64,000 bases of DNA, taken from positions 18,664,001 to 18,728,000 of the forward strand of contig NC_079884.1 in NCBI RefSeq assembly GCF_029227915.1. Direction: 5' to 3'. A program made the translations under genes and the position numbers. The notes below the pieces were generated by a model. That model searched no databases. It was not told where the DNA came from and saw only the letters and a list, made by a program, of their open reading frames with translations. The stretch is from Hydractinia symbiolongicarpus (taxonomy: Eukaryota > Cnidaria > Hydrozoa > Anthoathecata > Hydractiniidae). Every line of letters begins with the position of its first letter. Within the stretch, counting starts at the first letter, position 1. Below are positions 49,301 to 61,571 of the stretch, in pieces.

Positions 49301-52210
49301 CTTATAACGCAGTCAACTGCGTGAACAGGCCTCTAAAGGTTGTTATATAACCTTTTGCCGCCCAAAACGGCCTTACACGTAAATCACGTAGTTCCACGTG
49401 TCTGTTCAGGTTGCCATTGATCTAGTCCTACCACTACAAATGTACTACGACGTCCCAAATCGTTTTACATTGCGGAATAGCCTTATAACACCGTCAACTA
49501 CGTGAGCAGGCCTCTAAAGGTTTTTATATGGCCTTTTGCCTCGTAATAACGTCCTTACACTTAAATCACGTGGTTCCGCGTGTTTCCACTGGTTACCATT
49601 GGTTTATTCCCTTGACACTCAATGTACAACAACGTCCCAAATCGTCTTACATTGCGCAATGGCCTTATAGCACCGTCAACTACGTGTACTGGCCTCTAAA
49701 GGTTTTTATATGGCCTTTTGCCTCGTAATAACGTCCTTGCACGTAAATCACGTCGTTCCACGTGTCTGTGCAGGTTGAGATTGGTCTAGTCCTTCCACTC
49801 TCAATGGAATACGACGTCCCAAGTCGTTTTCCATAATGCCATGGCCTTATAACACCGTCAACTACGTGAACAGGCCTCTAAAGGTTGTTATATAACCTTT
49901 TGCCGCCTAAAACGGCCTTACATGTAAATCACGTAGTTCGACGTGTCTGTTCAGGTTGCCATTGCTCTAGTCCTACCACTACAAATGTACTACGACGTCC
50001 CAAATCGTTTTACATTGCGGAATAGCCTTATAACACCGTCAACTACGTGAGCAGACCTCTAAAGGCTGTTGTATGACCTTTTACCGCCTAATAATGACCT
50101 TACACATCAATCACGTCGTTCCACATGTCTGGGCAAGTTGCCATTGGTCTGGTCCTTTCACTCTCAATGCACTACGACGTCCCAAGTTGTTTTCCATTGT
50201 GCCATGACATTATAACACCACCAACTACGTGTACAGGCCTCTACAGCCTAATATATGACATTTTGGCCGCCTAATTATGACCTTACACTTAAATCACGTC
50301 GTTCCGCATGTCTGTTTAAGTTGCCATTGGTCCATTCTTTCCACTCTCAATGTAATACGATGTCCTAAGTCTTTTTCCATGGCGCTATGACGTTATAACA
50401 CCGTCAACTACGCGTACAGTGCTCTAAAGTCTATTATATCACCTTTTGGCGCCTAATAATGACGTTACACTTAAATCACGTGGTTCCGCGTGTCTTCACT
50501 GGTTGCCATTGGTTTATTCCCTCGACACTCAATGGACTATAAAGTCCCAAATCGTTTTCCACTGCGCAATAGCCTTATAACACCGTAAACTACGCGTACA
50601 GTCCTCTAAAGTCCGTTATATCACCTTTTGGTGCCTAATAATGACGTTACACATAAATCACGTGGTTCTGCGTGTCCACAGTGGTTACCATTGGTTTATT
50701 CCCTCGACACTCAATGAACTACAACGTCCCAAGTCTATTTCCATTGCAGCATGACGTTATAACACCGTCAACTACATGAACAGGCCTCTAAAGTCTGTTA
50801 TATGACCTTTTGCCGTCTAATAATGACCTTACACATCAATCACGTCGTTCCACATGTCTGGGCAAGTTGCCATTGATCTAGTCCTACCACTACAAATGTA
50901 CTACGACGTCCCAAATCATTTTACATTGCGGAATAGCCTTATAACACCGTCAACTACGTGAGCAGGCCTCTAAAGGTTTTTATATGGCCTTTTGCCGCCT
51001 AATAATGGCCTTAAACACAAATCACGTCGTTCCACATGTCTGTGCAGGTTGCCATTGGTCTAGTCCTTTCACTATCAATGGACTACGACTTCCTAAGTCG
51101 TTTTCGATTGCGTCATGACGTTATAACACCGTCAACTACGTGTACAGTCCTTTAAAATCTGTTATATGACCTTTTGCTGCCAATTAATGGCCTTACACAT
51201 AAATCACGTCGTCCCACATGTCTGTGCAAGTTGCCATTGGTCTCGTCCTTTCACTATCAATGCACTACGACCTCCCAAATCGTTTTACATTGCGCAATAG
51301 CCTTATAACGCAGTCAACTGCGTGAACAGGCCTCTAAAGGTTGTTATATAACCTTTTGCCGCCTAAAACGGCCTTACACGTAAATCACGTAGTTCCACGT
51401 GTCTGTTCAGGTTGCCATTGATCTAGTCCTACCACTACAAATGTACTACGACGTCCCAAATCGTTTTACATTGCGGAATAGCCTTATAACACCGTCAACT
51501 ACGTGAGCAGGCCTCTAAAGGCTGTTATATGACCTTTTACCGCCTAATAATGACCTTACGCATCAATCACGTCGTTCCACATGTCTGGGCAAGTTGCCAT
51601 TGGTCTGGTCCTTTCACTCTCAATGCACTACGACGTCCCAAGTTGTTTTCCATTGTGCCATGACATTATAACACCACCAACTACGTGTACAGGCCTCTAC
51701 AGCCTAATATATGACCTTTTGCCGCCTAATTATGACCTTACACTTAAATCACGTGGTTCCGCGTGTCTCCACTGGTTACCATTGGTTTATTCCCTTGACA
51801 CTCAATGCACTACGACCTCCCAAATCGTTTTACATTGCGCAATAGCCTTATAACGCAGTCAAGTGCGTGAACAGGCCTCTAAAGGTTGTTATATAACCTT
51901 TTGCCGCCTAAAACGGCCTTACACGTAAATCACGTAGTTCCACGCGTCTGTTCAGGTTGCCATTGGTCTAGTCCTACCACTATGAATGTACTACGACGTC
52001 CCAAACCGTCTTACATTGCGCAATGGCTTTATAACACCGTCAACTACGTGTACTGGCCTCTAAAAGCTGTTATATGACCTTTTGCCTCCTAATAATGGCC
52101 TTACACGTAATTCACGTGGTTCCACGTGTCTGTTCAGGTTGCCATTGGTCTAGTCCTTCCACTGTTAATGTACTTCGACGTCCTAAGTCGTTTTCGATTG
52201 TTTCATGACG
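49301..52210 (+). repeat. Diverged satellite domain, first part
   Basis: All sequence is still monomeric satellite, but subtypes are new: GCAGTCAACTGCGTGAACAGG, CACCACCAACTACGTG with CTCTACAGCCTAATATATGACC, and TTAAATCACGTGGTTCCGCG. A trimer starts at 50393 (TCTAAAGTCTATTATATCACC, then TCTAAAGTCCG, then CATGAACAGGCCTCTAAAGTCTG) and reappears at 55296. Some monomers have an extra base (TTTTGGCCGCC, about 50265). Confidence 0.82.
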
Positions 52211-54570
52211 CTATAACACCGTCAACTACGCGTACAGTACTCTAAAGTCTGTTATATCACCTTTTGGCGCCTAATAATGACCTTAAACATAAATCACGTG
52301 GTTCCACGTGTCTCCACTGGTTACCATTGGTTTATTCCCTCGACACTCAATGAACTACAACGTCCCAAGTCTATTTCCATTGCTGGATGACGTTATAACA
52401 CCGTCAACTACATGTACATGCTTTTAAAGGCTGTTACATGACCTTTTGCCGCGTAATAACCGCCTTACACGTAAATCACGTGGTTCCACGTGTCTGTTCA
52501 GGTTGCCATTGGTCTAGCCCTACCACTACGAATGTACTAGGACGTCCCAAATCGTTTTACACTGCTGAATAGCCTTATAACACCGTCAACTACGTGAGCA
52601 GCCCTCTAAAGGTTTTTATAAAGCCTTTTGCCGCGTAATAATGGCCTTATCCATAAATCACGTCGTTCGACACGACTGCGCAAGTTGCCATTGGTCTAGT
52701 CCTTTCACTATGAATACACTACGACGTCCCAAGTTCTTTTCCATTGCGCAATAGCCTTATAACACCGTCAACTACATGAACAGGCCTCTAAAGACTGCTA
52801 TATGACCTTTTGCCGCCTAATATTGACCTCACACATCAATCACGTCGTTATAAATGTTTGGGCAAGTTGCCATTGGTCTAGTCCTTTCACTCTCAATGCA
52901 CTACAACGTCCCAAGTTGTTTTCCATTGTGCCATGACATTATAACACCGCCAACTACGCGTACAGTCCTCTAAAGTCTGTTATATGACCGTTTGCCGACT
53001 AATAATGGCCTTACACATAAATCACGTGGGTTCACGTGTCTGTTCAGGTTGCCATTGGTCCAGTCCTTTCACTATCAATGCACTACGACGTTCCAAGTTG
53101 TTTTCCATGGTGCCATGAAATTATAACACCTTCAACTACGTCTACAGGCCTCTAAAGGCTGTTATATGACCTTTTGCCGCCTAATAATGGCCTTATACAT
53201 AAATCACGTCGTTCCACATGTCTGGGCAAGTTGCCATTGGTCTAGTCCTTTCACTATCAATGCACTACGACGTCCCAAGTTGTTTTCCATTGTGCCATGG
53301 CACACCGTCAACTCCGTGTACAGGCCTCTAAAAGATGTTATATGACCTTTTGCCCCCTATTATCGTCCTTCCACGTATATCACGTCGTTCCACGTGTCTG
53401 TGCAGGTTGGCATTGGTCTAGTCCTTCCACTATCAATGTACTACGACGTCCCAAATCATTTACATTGCGCAATACCCTTATAACACCGTCAACAACGCGT
53501 ACAGTCCTCTAAAGTCTGTTATATGACCGTTTGCCGCCTAATAATGGCCTTACACATAAATCACGTCGCTCCACATGTCTGTGCAGGTTGCCATTGGTCT
53601 AGTCCTTCCACTGTTAATGTACTACGACGTCCTAAGTCGTTTTCGATTGCGTCATGACATTATAACACCGCCAACTATGTGTACAGGTCTCTAAAACTAA
53701 TATATGACCTTTTGCCGCCTAATTATGACCTTACACATAAGTCACGTGGTTACACATGTCTGGGCAAGTTGCCATTGGTCTAGTCCTTCCACTGGTAATG
53801 TACTACGACCTCCTAAGTCGTTTTCGATTGCGTCATGACGTTATAACACCGTCAACTACGCGTACAGTCCTCTAAAGTCTGTTATATGACCGCTTGCCGC
53901 CTAATAATGGCCTTACACATAAATCACGTGTTTCCACGTGTCTGCACTGGTTACCATTGGGATACTCCTTCCACTCTCAATGGACTATAAAGTCCCAAAT
54001 CGTTTTACATTGCGCAATAGCCTTATAACGCAGTCAACTGCGTGAACAGGCCTCTAAAGGTTGTTATATAACCTTTTGCCGCCTAAAACGGCCTTACACG
54101 TATATCACGTAGTTCCACGTGTCTGTTCAGGTTGCCATTGATCTAGTCCTACCACTACAAATGTACTACGACGTCCCAAATCGTTTTAAATTGCGGAATA
54201 GCCTTATAACACCGTAAACTACGTGAGCAGCCCTCTAAAGGTTTTTATATGACCTTTTACCGCCTAATAATGACCTTACACATAAATCACGTCGTTGCAA
54301 ATGTCTAAGCAAGTTGCCATTGGTCTGGTCCTTTCACTCTCAATGCACTACGACGTCCCAAGTTGTTTTCCATTGTGCCATGACATTATAACACCACCAA
54401 TTACGTGTACAGGCCTCTACAGCCTAATATATGACCTTTTGCCGCCTAATTATGACCTTACACTTAAATCACGTGGTTCCGCGTGTCTCCACTGGTTACC
54501 ATTGGTTTATTCCCTTAACACTCAATGTACAACAACGTCCCAAATCGTCTTACATTGCGCAATGGCCTTA
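52211..54570 (+). repeat. Diverged block repeated near 61.6-63.2 kb
   Basis: The run starting at 52211 (CTATAACACC, GTACTCTAAAGTCTG, ATTGCTGGATGACG, GTTTTTATAAAGCC, GACCTCACACATCAATC) recurs from 61572 at an offset of 9,361. After about 53.0 kb the offset is 9,543, so one extra 182-bp monomer lies in the later copy. At 53291-53305 the monomer start is reduced to CCATGGCACACCGTC. Confidence 0.85.
53291..53305 (+). repeat. Monomer start lacking the TTATAA box
   Basis: The usual GCCATGACATTATAACACC is replaced by GCCATGGCACACC, a net loss of 6 bases that removes TTATAA. The same lesion occurs at about 60481 and 62838. Spread by block duplication is the simplest reading. It shows that the otherwise near-invariant box can be lost. 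Confidence 0.8.
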
Positions 54571-55295
54571 TAGCACCGTCAACTACGTGTACTGGCCTCT
54601 AAAGGTTTTTATATGGCCTTTTGCCTCGTAATAACGTCCTTGCACGTAAATCACGTCGTTCCACGTGTCTGTGCAGGTTGAGATTGGTCTAGTCCCTCCA
54701 CTCTCAATGGAATACGACGTCCCAAGTCCTTTTCCATAACGCCATGGCCTTATAACACCGTCAACTACGTAAACAGGCCTCTAAAGGTTGTTATATAACC
54801 TTTTGCCGCCTAAAACGGCCTTACACGTAAATCACGTAGTTCGACGTGTCTGTTCAGGTTGCCTTTGCTCTAGTCCTACCACTACAAATGTACTACGACG
54901 TCCCAAATCGTTTTACATTGCGGAATAGCCTTATAACACCGTCAACTACGTGAGCAGGCCTCCAAAGGCTGTTATATGACCTTTTACCGCCTAATAATGA
55001 CCTTACACATCAATCACGTTGTTCCACATGTCTGGGCAAGTTGCCATTGGTCTGGTCCTTTCACTCTCAATGCACTACGACGTCCCAAGTTGTTTTCCAT
55101 TGTGCCATGACATTATAACACCACCAACTACGTGTACAGGCCTCTACAGCCTAATATATGACCTTTTGGCCGCCTAATTATGACCTTACACTTAAATCAC
55201 GTCGTTCCACATGTCTGGGCAAGTTGCCATTGGTCTGGTCCTTTCACTCTCAATGCACTACGACGTCCCAAGTTGTTTTCCATTGTGCCATGACA
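54571..55295 (+). repeat. Diverged monomers (CACCACCAACTACG, GTGAGCAGG types)
   Basis: Continuous satellite with the order also found at about 49.7-50.4 kb and 57.1-57.8 kb: GTTGAGATTGG, then CACTACAAATG, then CACCACCAAC. No unique sequence or gene was seen. Confidence 0.8.
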
Positions 55296-56065
55296 TTATA
55301 ACACCGTCAACTACGCGTACAGTGCTCTAAAGTCTATTATATCACCTTTTGGCGCCTAATAATGACGTTACACTTAAATCACGTGGTTCCGCGTGTCTTC
55401 ACTGGTTGCCATTGGTTTATTCCCTTGACACTCAATGGACTATAAAGTCCCAAATCGTTTTCCACTGCGCAATAGCCTTATAACACCGCAAACTACGCGT
55501 ACAGTCCTCTAAAGTCCGTTATATCACCTTTTGGTGCCTAATAATGACGTTACACATAAATCACGTGGTTCCGCGTGTCCACAGTGGTTACCATTGGTTT
55601 ATTCCCTCGACACTCAATGAACTACAACGTCCCAAGTCTATTTCCATTGCTGCATGACGTTATAACACCGTCAACTACATGAACAGGCCTCTAAAGTCTG
55701 TTATATGACCTTTTGCCGTCTAATAATGACCTTACACATCAATCACGTTGTTCCACATGTCTGGGCAAGTTGCCATTGGTCTGGTCCTTACACTCTCAAT
55801 GCACTACGACGTCCCAAGTTGTTTTCCATTGTGCCATGACATTATAACACCGTCAACTACGCGTACAGTGCTCTAAAGTCTATTATATCACCTTTTGGCG
55901 CCTAATAATGACGTTACACTTAAATCACGTGGTTCCGCGTGTCTTCACTGGTTGCCATTGGTTTATTCCCTTGACACTCAATGGACTATAAAGTCCCAAA
56001 TCGTTTTCCACTGCGCAATAGCCTTATAACACCGTAAACTACGCGTACAGTCCTCTAAAGTCCGT
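55296..56065 (+). repeat. 546-bp trimer HOR and partial second copy
   Basis: Monomers at 55296, 55478 and 55660 are followed by 55842 and 56024, which repeat the first two types exactly 546 bp later, up to about 56065. There the sequence switches to GACCGTTTGCC. The trimer is also present once from about 50393. Confidence 0.86.
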
Positions 56066-57842
56066 TATATGACCGTTTGCCGCCTAATAATGGCCTTACA
56101 CATAAATCACGTCGCTCCACATGTCTGTGCAGGTTGCCATTGGTCTAGTCCTTCCACTGTTAATGTACTACGACGTCCTAAGTCGTTTTCGATTGCGTCA
56201 TGACATTATAACACCGCCAACTATGTGTACAGGTCTCTAAAACTAATATATGACCTTTTGCCGCCTAATTATGACCTTACACATAAATCACGTGGTTCCA
56301 CATGTCTGGGCAAGTTGCCATTGGTCTAGTCCTTCCACTGGTAATGTACTACGACCTCCTAAGTTGTTTTCGATTGCGTCATGACGTTATAACACCGTCA
56401 ACTACGTGTACAGGCCTCTAAAAGATGTTATATGACCTTTTGCCCCCTATTATCGTCCTTGCACGTATATCACGTCGTTCCGCGTGTCTTCACTGGTTAC
56501 CATTGGTTTATTCCCTCGACACTCAATGGACTACAACGTCCCAAGTCTATTTCCATAGCTGCATGACGTTATAACACTGTTAACTACATGTACATGCCTC
56601 TAAAGGCTGTTATATGACCTTTTGCTGCCTAATAACCGCCTTACACGTAAATCACGTGGTTCCACGTGTCTGCTCAGGTTGCCATTGGTCTAGTCCTACC
56701 ACTACGAATGTACTACGACGTCCCAAATCGTTATACATTGCACAATAGCCTTATAACACCGTCAACTACTTGAGCAGCCCTCTAAAGGTTTTTATATGAC
56801 CTTTTACCGCCTAATAATGACCTTACACATCAATCACGTCGTTCCACATGTCTAAGCAAGTTGCCATTGGTCTGGTCCTTTCACTCTCAATGCACTACGA
56901 CGTCCCAAGTTGTTTTCCATTGTGCCATGACATTATAACACCACCAACTACGTGTACAGGCCTCTACAGCCTAATATATAACCTTTTGCCGCCTAATTAT
57001 GATCTTACACTTAAATCACGTGGTTCCGCGTGTCTTCACTGGTTACCATTGGTTTATTCCCTTGACACTCAATGTACAACAACGTCCCAAATCGTCTTAC
57101 ATTGCGCAATGGCCTTATAGCACCGTCAACTACGTGTACTTGCCTCTAAAGGTTTTTATATGACCTTTTGCCTCGTAATAACGTCTTTGCACGTAAATCA
57201 CGTCGTTCCACGTGTCTGTGCAGGTTGAGATTGGTATAGTCCTTTCACTCTCAATGGAATACGACGTCCCAAGTCGTTTTCCATAACGCCATGGCCTTAT
57301 AACACCGTCAACTACGTGAACAGGCCTCTAAAGGTTGTTATATAACCTTTTGCCGCCTAAAACGGCCTTACACGTAAATCACGTAGTTCGACGTGTCTGT
57401 TCAGGTTGCCATTGCTCTAGTCCTACCACTACAAATGTACTACGACGTCCCAAATCGTTTTACATTGCGGAATAGCCTTATAACACCGTCAACTACGTGA
57501 GCAGGCCTCTAAAGGCTGTTATATGACCTTTTACCGCCTAATAATGACCTTACACATCACTCACGTCGTTCCACATGTCTGGGCAAGTTGCCATTGGTCT
57601 GGTCCTTTCACTCTCAATGCACTACGATGTCCCAAGTTGTTTTCCATTGTGCCATGACATTATAGCACCACCAACTACGTGTACAGGCCTCTACAGCCTA
57701 ATATATGACCTTTTGGCCGCCTAATTATGACCTTACACTTAAATCACGTCGTTCCGCATGTCTGTTTAAGTTGCCATTGGTCCATTCTTTCCACTCTCAA
57801 TGTAATACGATGTCCTAAGTCTTTTTCCATGGCGCCATGACG
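56066..57842 (+). repeat. Diverged satellite domain, middle part
   Basis: Satellite throughout. Notable subtypes are GTCTCTAAAACTAATATATGACC (shortened by loss of bases in CTCTAAAGGCTG), GATGTTATATGACCTTTTGCCCCC, and CACCACCAACTACGTG with CTACAGCCTAATATATAACC. The block 57,000-57,842 parallels 49.5-50.39 kb closely. Confidence 0.8.
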
Positions 57843-57944
57843 TTATAACGCCGTTCCGCGTGTCTTCACTGGTTGCCATTGGTTTATTCCCTTGACACTC
57901 AATGAACTACAACGTCCCAAGTCTATTTCCATTGCTGCATGACG
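57843..57944 (+). repeat. 102-bp truncated monomer (about 80-bp deletion)
   Basis: The TTATAA box at 57843 is followed by ACGCCG and then directly by TTCCGCGTGTCTTCACTGG, which normally lies about 80 bases further on. The next box is at 57945. The parallel region at 50393 has the full-length sequence, so this is a deletion in this copy. It is the shortest monomer found. Confidence 0.87.
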
Positions 57945-60900
57945 TTATAACACCGTCAACTACATGAACAGGCCTCTAAAGTCTGTTATATGACCTTTTG
58001 CCGTCTAATAATGACCTTACACATCAATCACGTCGTTCCACATGTCTGGGCAAGTTGCCATTGGTCTAGTATTTTCACTATCAATGCACTACGACGTCCC
58101 AAGTTGTTTTCCATTGTGCCATGACATTATAACACCGCCAACTATGTGTACAGGTCTCTAAAACTAATATATGACCTTTTGCCGCCTAATTATGACCTTA
58201 CACATAAATCACGTGGTTCCACATGTCTGGGCAAGTTGCCATTGGTCTAGTCTTTCCACTGGTAATGTACTACGACCTCCTAAGTCGTTTTCGATTGCGT
58301 CATGACGTTATAACACCGTCAACTACGCGTACAGTCCTCTAAAGTCTGTTATATGACCGCTTGCCGCCTAATAATGGCCTTACACATAAATCACGTGTTT
58401 CCACGTGTCTGCACTGGTTACCATTGGGATACTCCTTCCACTCTCAATGGACTATAAAGTCCCAAATCGTTTTCCATTGCGCCATGGCCTTATAACACCG
58501 CCAACTACGCGTACAGTCCTCTAAAGTCTGTTATATGACCGTTTGCCGCCTAATAATGGCCTTGCATAAAAATCACGCCGCTCCACATGTCTGTGCAGTT
58601 TCCCATTGGTCTAGTCCTTCCACTGTTAATGTACTACGACGTCCCAAATCCTTTTACATTGCGCAATAGCCTTATAACACCGTCAACTACGCGTACAGTC
58701 CTCTAAAGTCTATTATATCACCTTTGACGCCTAATAACGGCCTTACACATAAATCACGTGGTTCCACATGTCTGGGCAAGTTGCCATTGGTCTAGTCTTT
58801 CCACTGTTAATGTACTACGACCTCCTAAGTCGTTTTCGGTTGCGTCATGACGTTATAACACCGTCAACTACGTGTACAGGCCTCTAAAGGCTGTTATATG
58901 ACCTTTTGCCGCCTAATAATGGCCTTATACATAAATCACGTCGTTCCACATGTCTGGGCAAGTTGCCATTGGTCTAGTCCTTTCACTATCATTGCACTAC
59001 GACCTCCCAAGTTCTTTTCCACTGCGCAATAGCCTTATAACACCGTCAACTACGCCCACAGTCCTCTAAAGTCTGTTATATCACTTTATGGTGCCTAATA
59101 ATGACGTTACACATAAATCACGTGGTTCCGCGTGTCTACACTGGTTACCATTGGTTTATTCCCTCGACACTCAATGGACTACATTATCCTAAGTCTATTT
59201 ACATTGCTGCGTGACGTTATAACACCGTTAACTACATGTGCATGCCTCTAAGGGATGTTATATGACCTTTTGCCGCCTGATAACGGCCTTACACGTAAAT
59301 CACGTAGTTCCACGTGTCTGTTCAGGTTGCCTTGGTCTAGTCCTACCACTATGAATGTAGTACGACGTCCCAAATCGTTTTGCATTGCACAATAGCCTTA
59401 TAACACAGTCAACTGCGTGAACAGGTCTCTAAAGGTTGTTATATAACCTTTGACGCCTAATAACGGCCTTACACGTAAATCACGTGGTTCCACGTGTCTG
59501 TTCAGGTTGCCATTGGTCTAGTCCTACCACTATGAATGTACTACGACGTCCCAAACCGTCTTACATTGCGCAATGGCTTTATAACACCGTCAACTACGTG
59601 TACTGGCCTCTAAAAGCTGTTATATGACCTTTTGCCTCCTAATAATGGCCTTACACGTAATTCACGTGGTTCCACGTGTCTGTTCAGGTTGCCATTGGTC
59701 TAGTCCTACCACTATGAATATACTACGACGTCCCAAATGGGTTTACATTGCAGAATAGCCTTATAACGCCGTCAACTACGTGAGGAGCCCTCTACATGTT
59801 TTTATGTGGCCTTTTGCCGCCTAATAATGGCCTTACACATAAATCACGTCGTTCCACATGTCTGTGCAGGTTGCCATTGGTCTAGTCCTTCCACTATGAA
59901 TACACTACGACGTCCCAAGTTGTTTTCCATTGCGCAATAGCCTTATAACACTGTCAACTACATGAACAGGCCTCTAAAGACTGCTATATGACCTTTTGCC
60001 GCCTAATATTGACCTCACACATCAATCACGTCGTTCCACATGTTTGGGCAAGTTGCCATTGGTCTAGCCATTTCAATCTCAATGCACTACAACGTCCCAA
60101 GTTGTTTTCCATTGTGCCATGACATTATAACACCGCCAACAACGTGTACAGGCCTCTAAAGCCTAATATATGACCTGTTGCAGCCTAATTATGGCCTTAC
60201 ACATAAATCACGTGGTTCCACATGTCTGGGCAAGTTGCCATTGGTCTAGTCTTTCCACTGTTAATGTACTACGACCTCCTAAGTCGTTTTCGGTTGCGTC
60301 ATGACGTTATAACACCGTCAACTACGTGTACAGGCCTCTAAAGGCTGTTATATGACCTTTTGCCGCCTAATAATGGCCTTATACATAAATCACGTCGTTC
60401 CACATGTCTGGGCAAGTTGCCATTGGTCTAGTCCTTTCACTATCAATGCACTACGACGTCCCAAGTTGTTTTCCATTGTGCCATGGCACACCGTCAACTC
60501 CGTGTACAGGCCTCTAAAAGATGTTATATGACCTTTTGCCCCCTAATATTGTCCTTGCACGTATATCACGTCGTTCCACCTGTCTGTGCAGGTTGGCATT
60601 GGTCTAGTCCTTCCACTATCAATGTACTACGACGTCCCAAATCATTTACATTGCGCAATACCCTTATAACACCGCCAACTACGCGTACAGTCCTCTAAAG
60701 TCTGTTATATGACCGTTTGCCGCCTAATAATGGCCTTACACATAAATCACGTCGCTCCACATGTCTGTGCAGGTTGCCATTGGTCTAGTCCTTCCACTGT
60801 TAATGTACTACGACGTCCTAAGTCGTTTTCGATTGCGTCATGACATTATAAAACCGCCAACTATGCGTACAGTCCTCTAAAGTCTGTTATATGACCGCTT

Positions 60901-61571
60901 GCCGCCTAATTATGACCTTACACATAAATCACGTGTTTCCACGTGTCTGCACTGGTTACCATTGGGATACTCCTTCCACTCTCAATGGACTATAAAGTCC
61001 CAAATCGTTATCCATTGCGCCATGGCCTTATAACACCGCCAACTACGCTTACAGTCCTCTAAAGTCTGTTATATGACCGTTTGCCGCCTAATAATGGCCT
61101 TGCATAAAAATCATGCCGCTCCACATGTCTGTGCAGTTTCTCATTGGTCTAGTCCTTCCACTGTTAATGTACTACGACGTCCCAAATCGTTTTACATTAC
61201 GCAATAGCCTTATAACACCGTCAACTACGCGTACAGTCCTCTAAAGTCTATTATATCACCTTTGACGCCTAATAACGGCCTTACACGTAAATCACGTGGT
61301 TCCACGTGTCTGTTCAGGTTGCCATTGGTCTAGTATTTTCACTATCAATGCACTACGACGTCCCAAGTTGTTTTCCATTGTGCCATGACATTATAACACC
61401 GCCAACTATGTGTACAGGTCTCTAAAACTAATATATGACCTTTTGCCGCCTAATTATGACCTTACACATAAATCACGTCGTCCCACATGTCTGTGCAAGT
61501 TGCAATTGGTCTCGTCCTTTCACTATCAATGCACTACGACCTCCCAAGTTCTTTTCCACTGCGCAATAGCC
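57945..61571 (+). repeat. Diverged satellite domain with repeated sub-blocks
   Basis: This region contains copies of the GTCTCTAAAACTAATATATG monomer, the CACGTGTTTCCACGTG dyad variant with GGGATACTCC (about 58400 and 60940), and the GTGAGGAGCCC type (about 59785). The block 58.75-59.0 kb is repeated at 60.2-60.4 kb, and the region around 60.48-60.85 kb at 62.84-63.2 kb (spacing 2,357 bp). No genes or unique sequence were seen. Confidence 0.82.

Noticed and set aside
51581-51853. 90-92-codon frames in the diverged domain (also 54295 and 56848)
   Set aside because: They are satellite reading frames spanning two monomers, with no sign of coding constraint. Differences between copies look no more conservative at the codon level than elsewhere.
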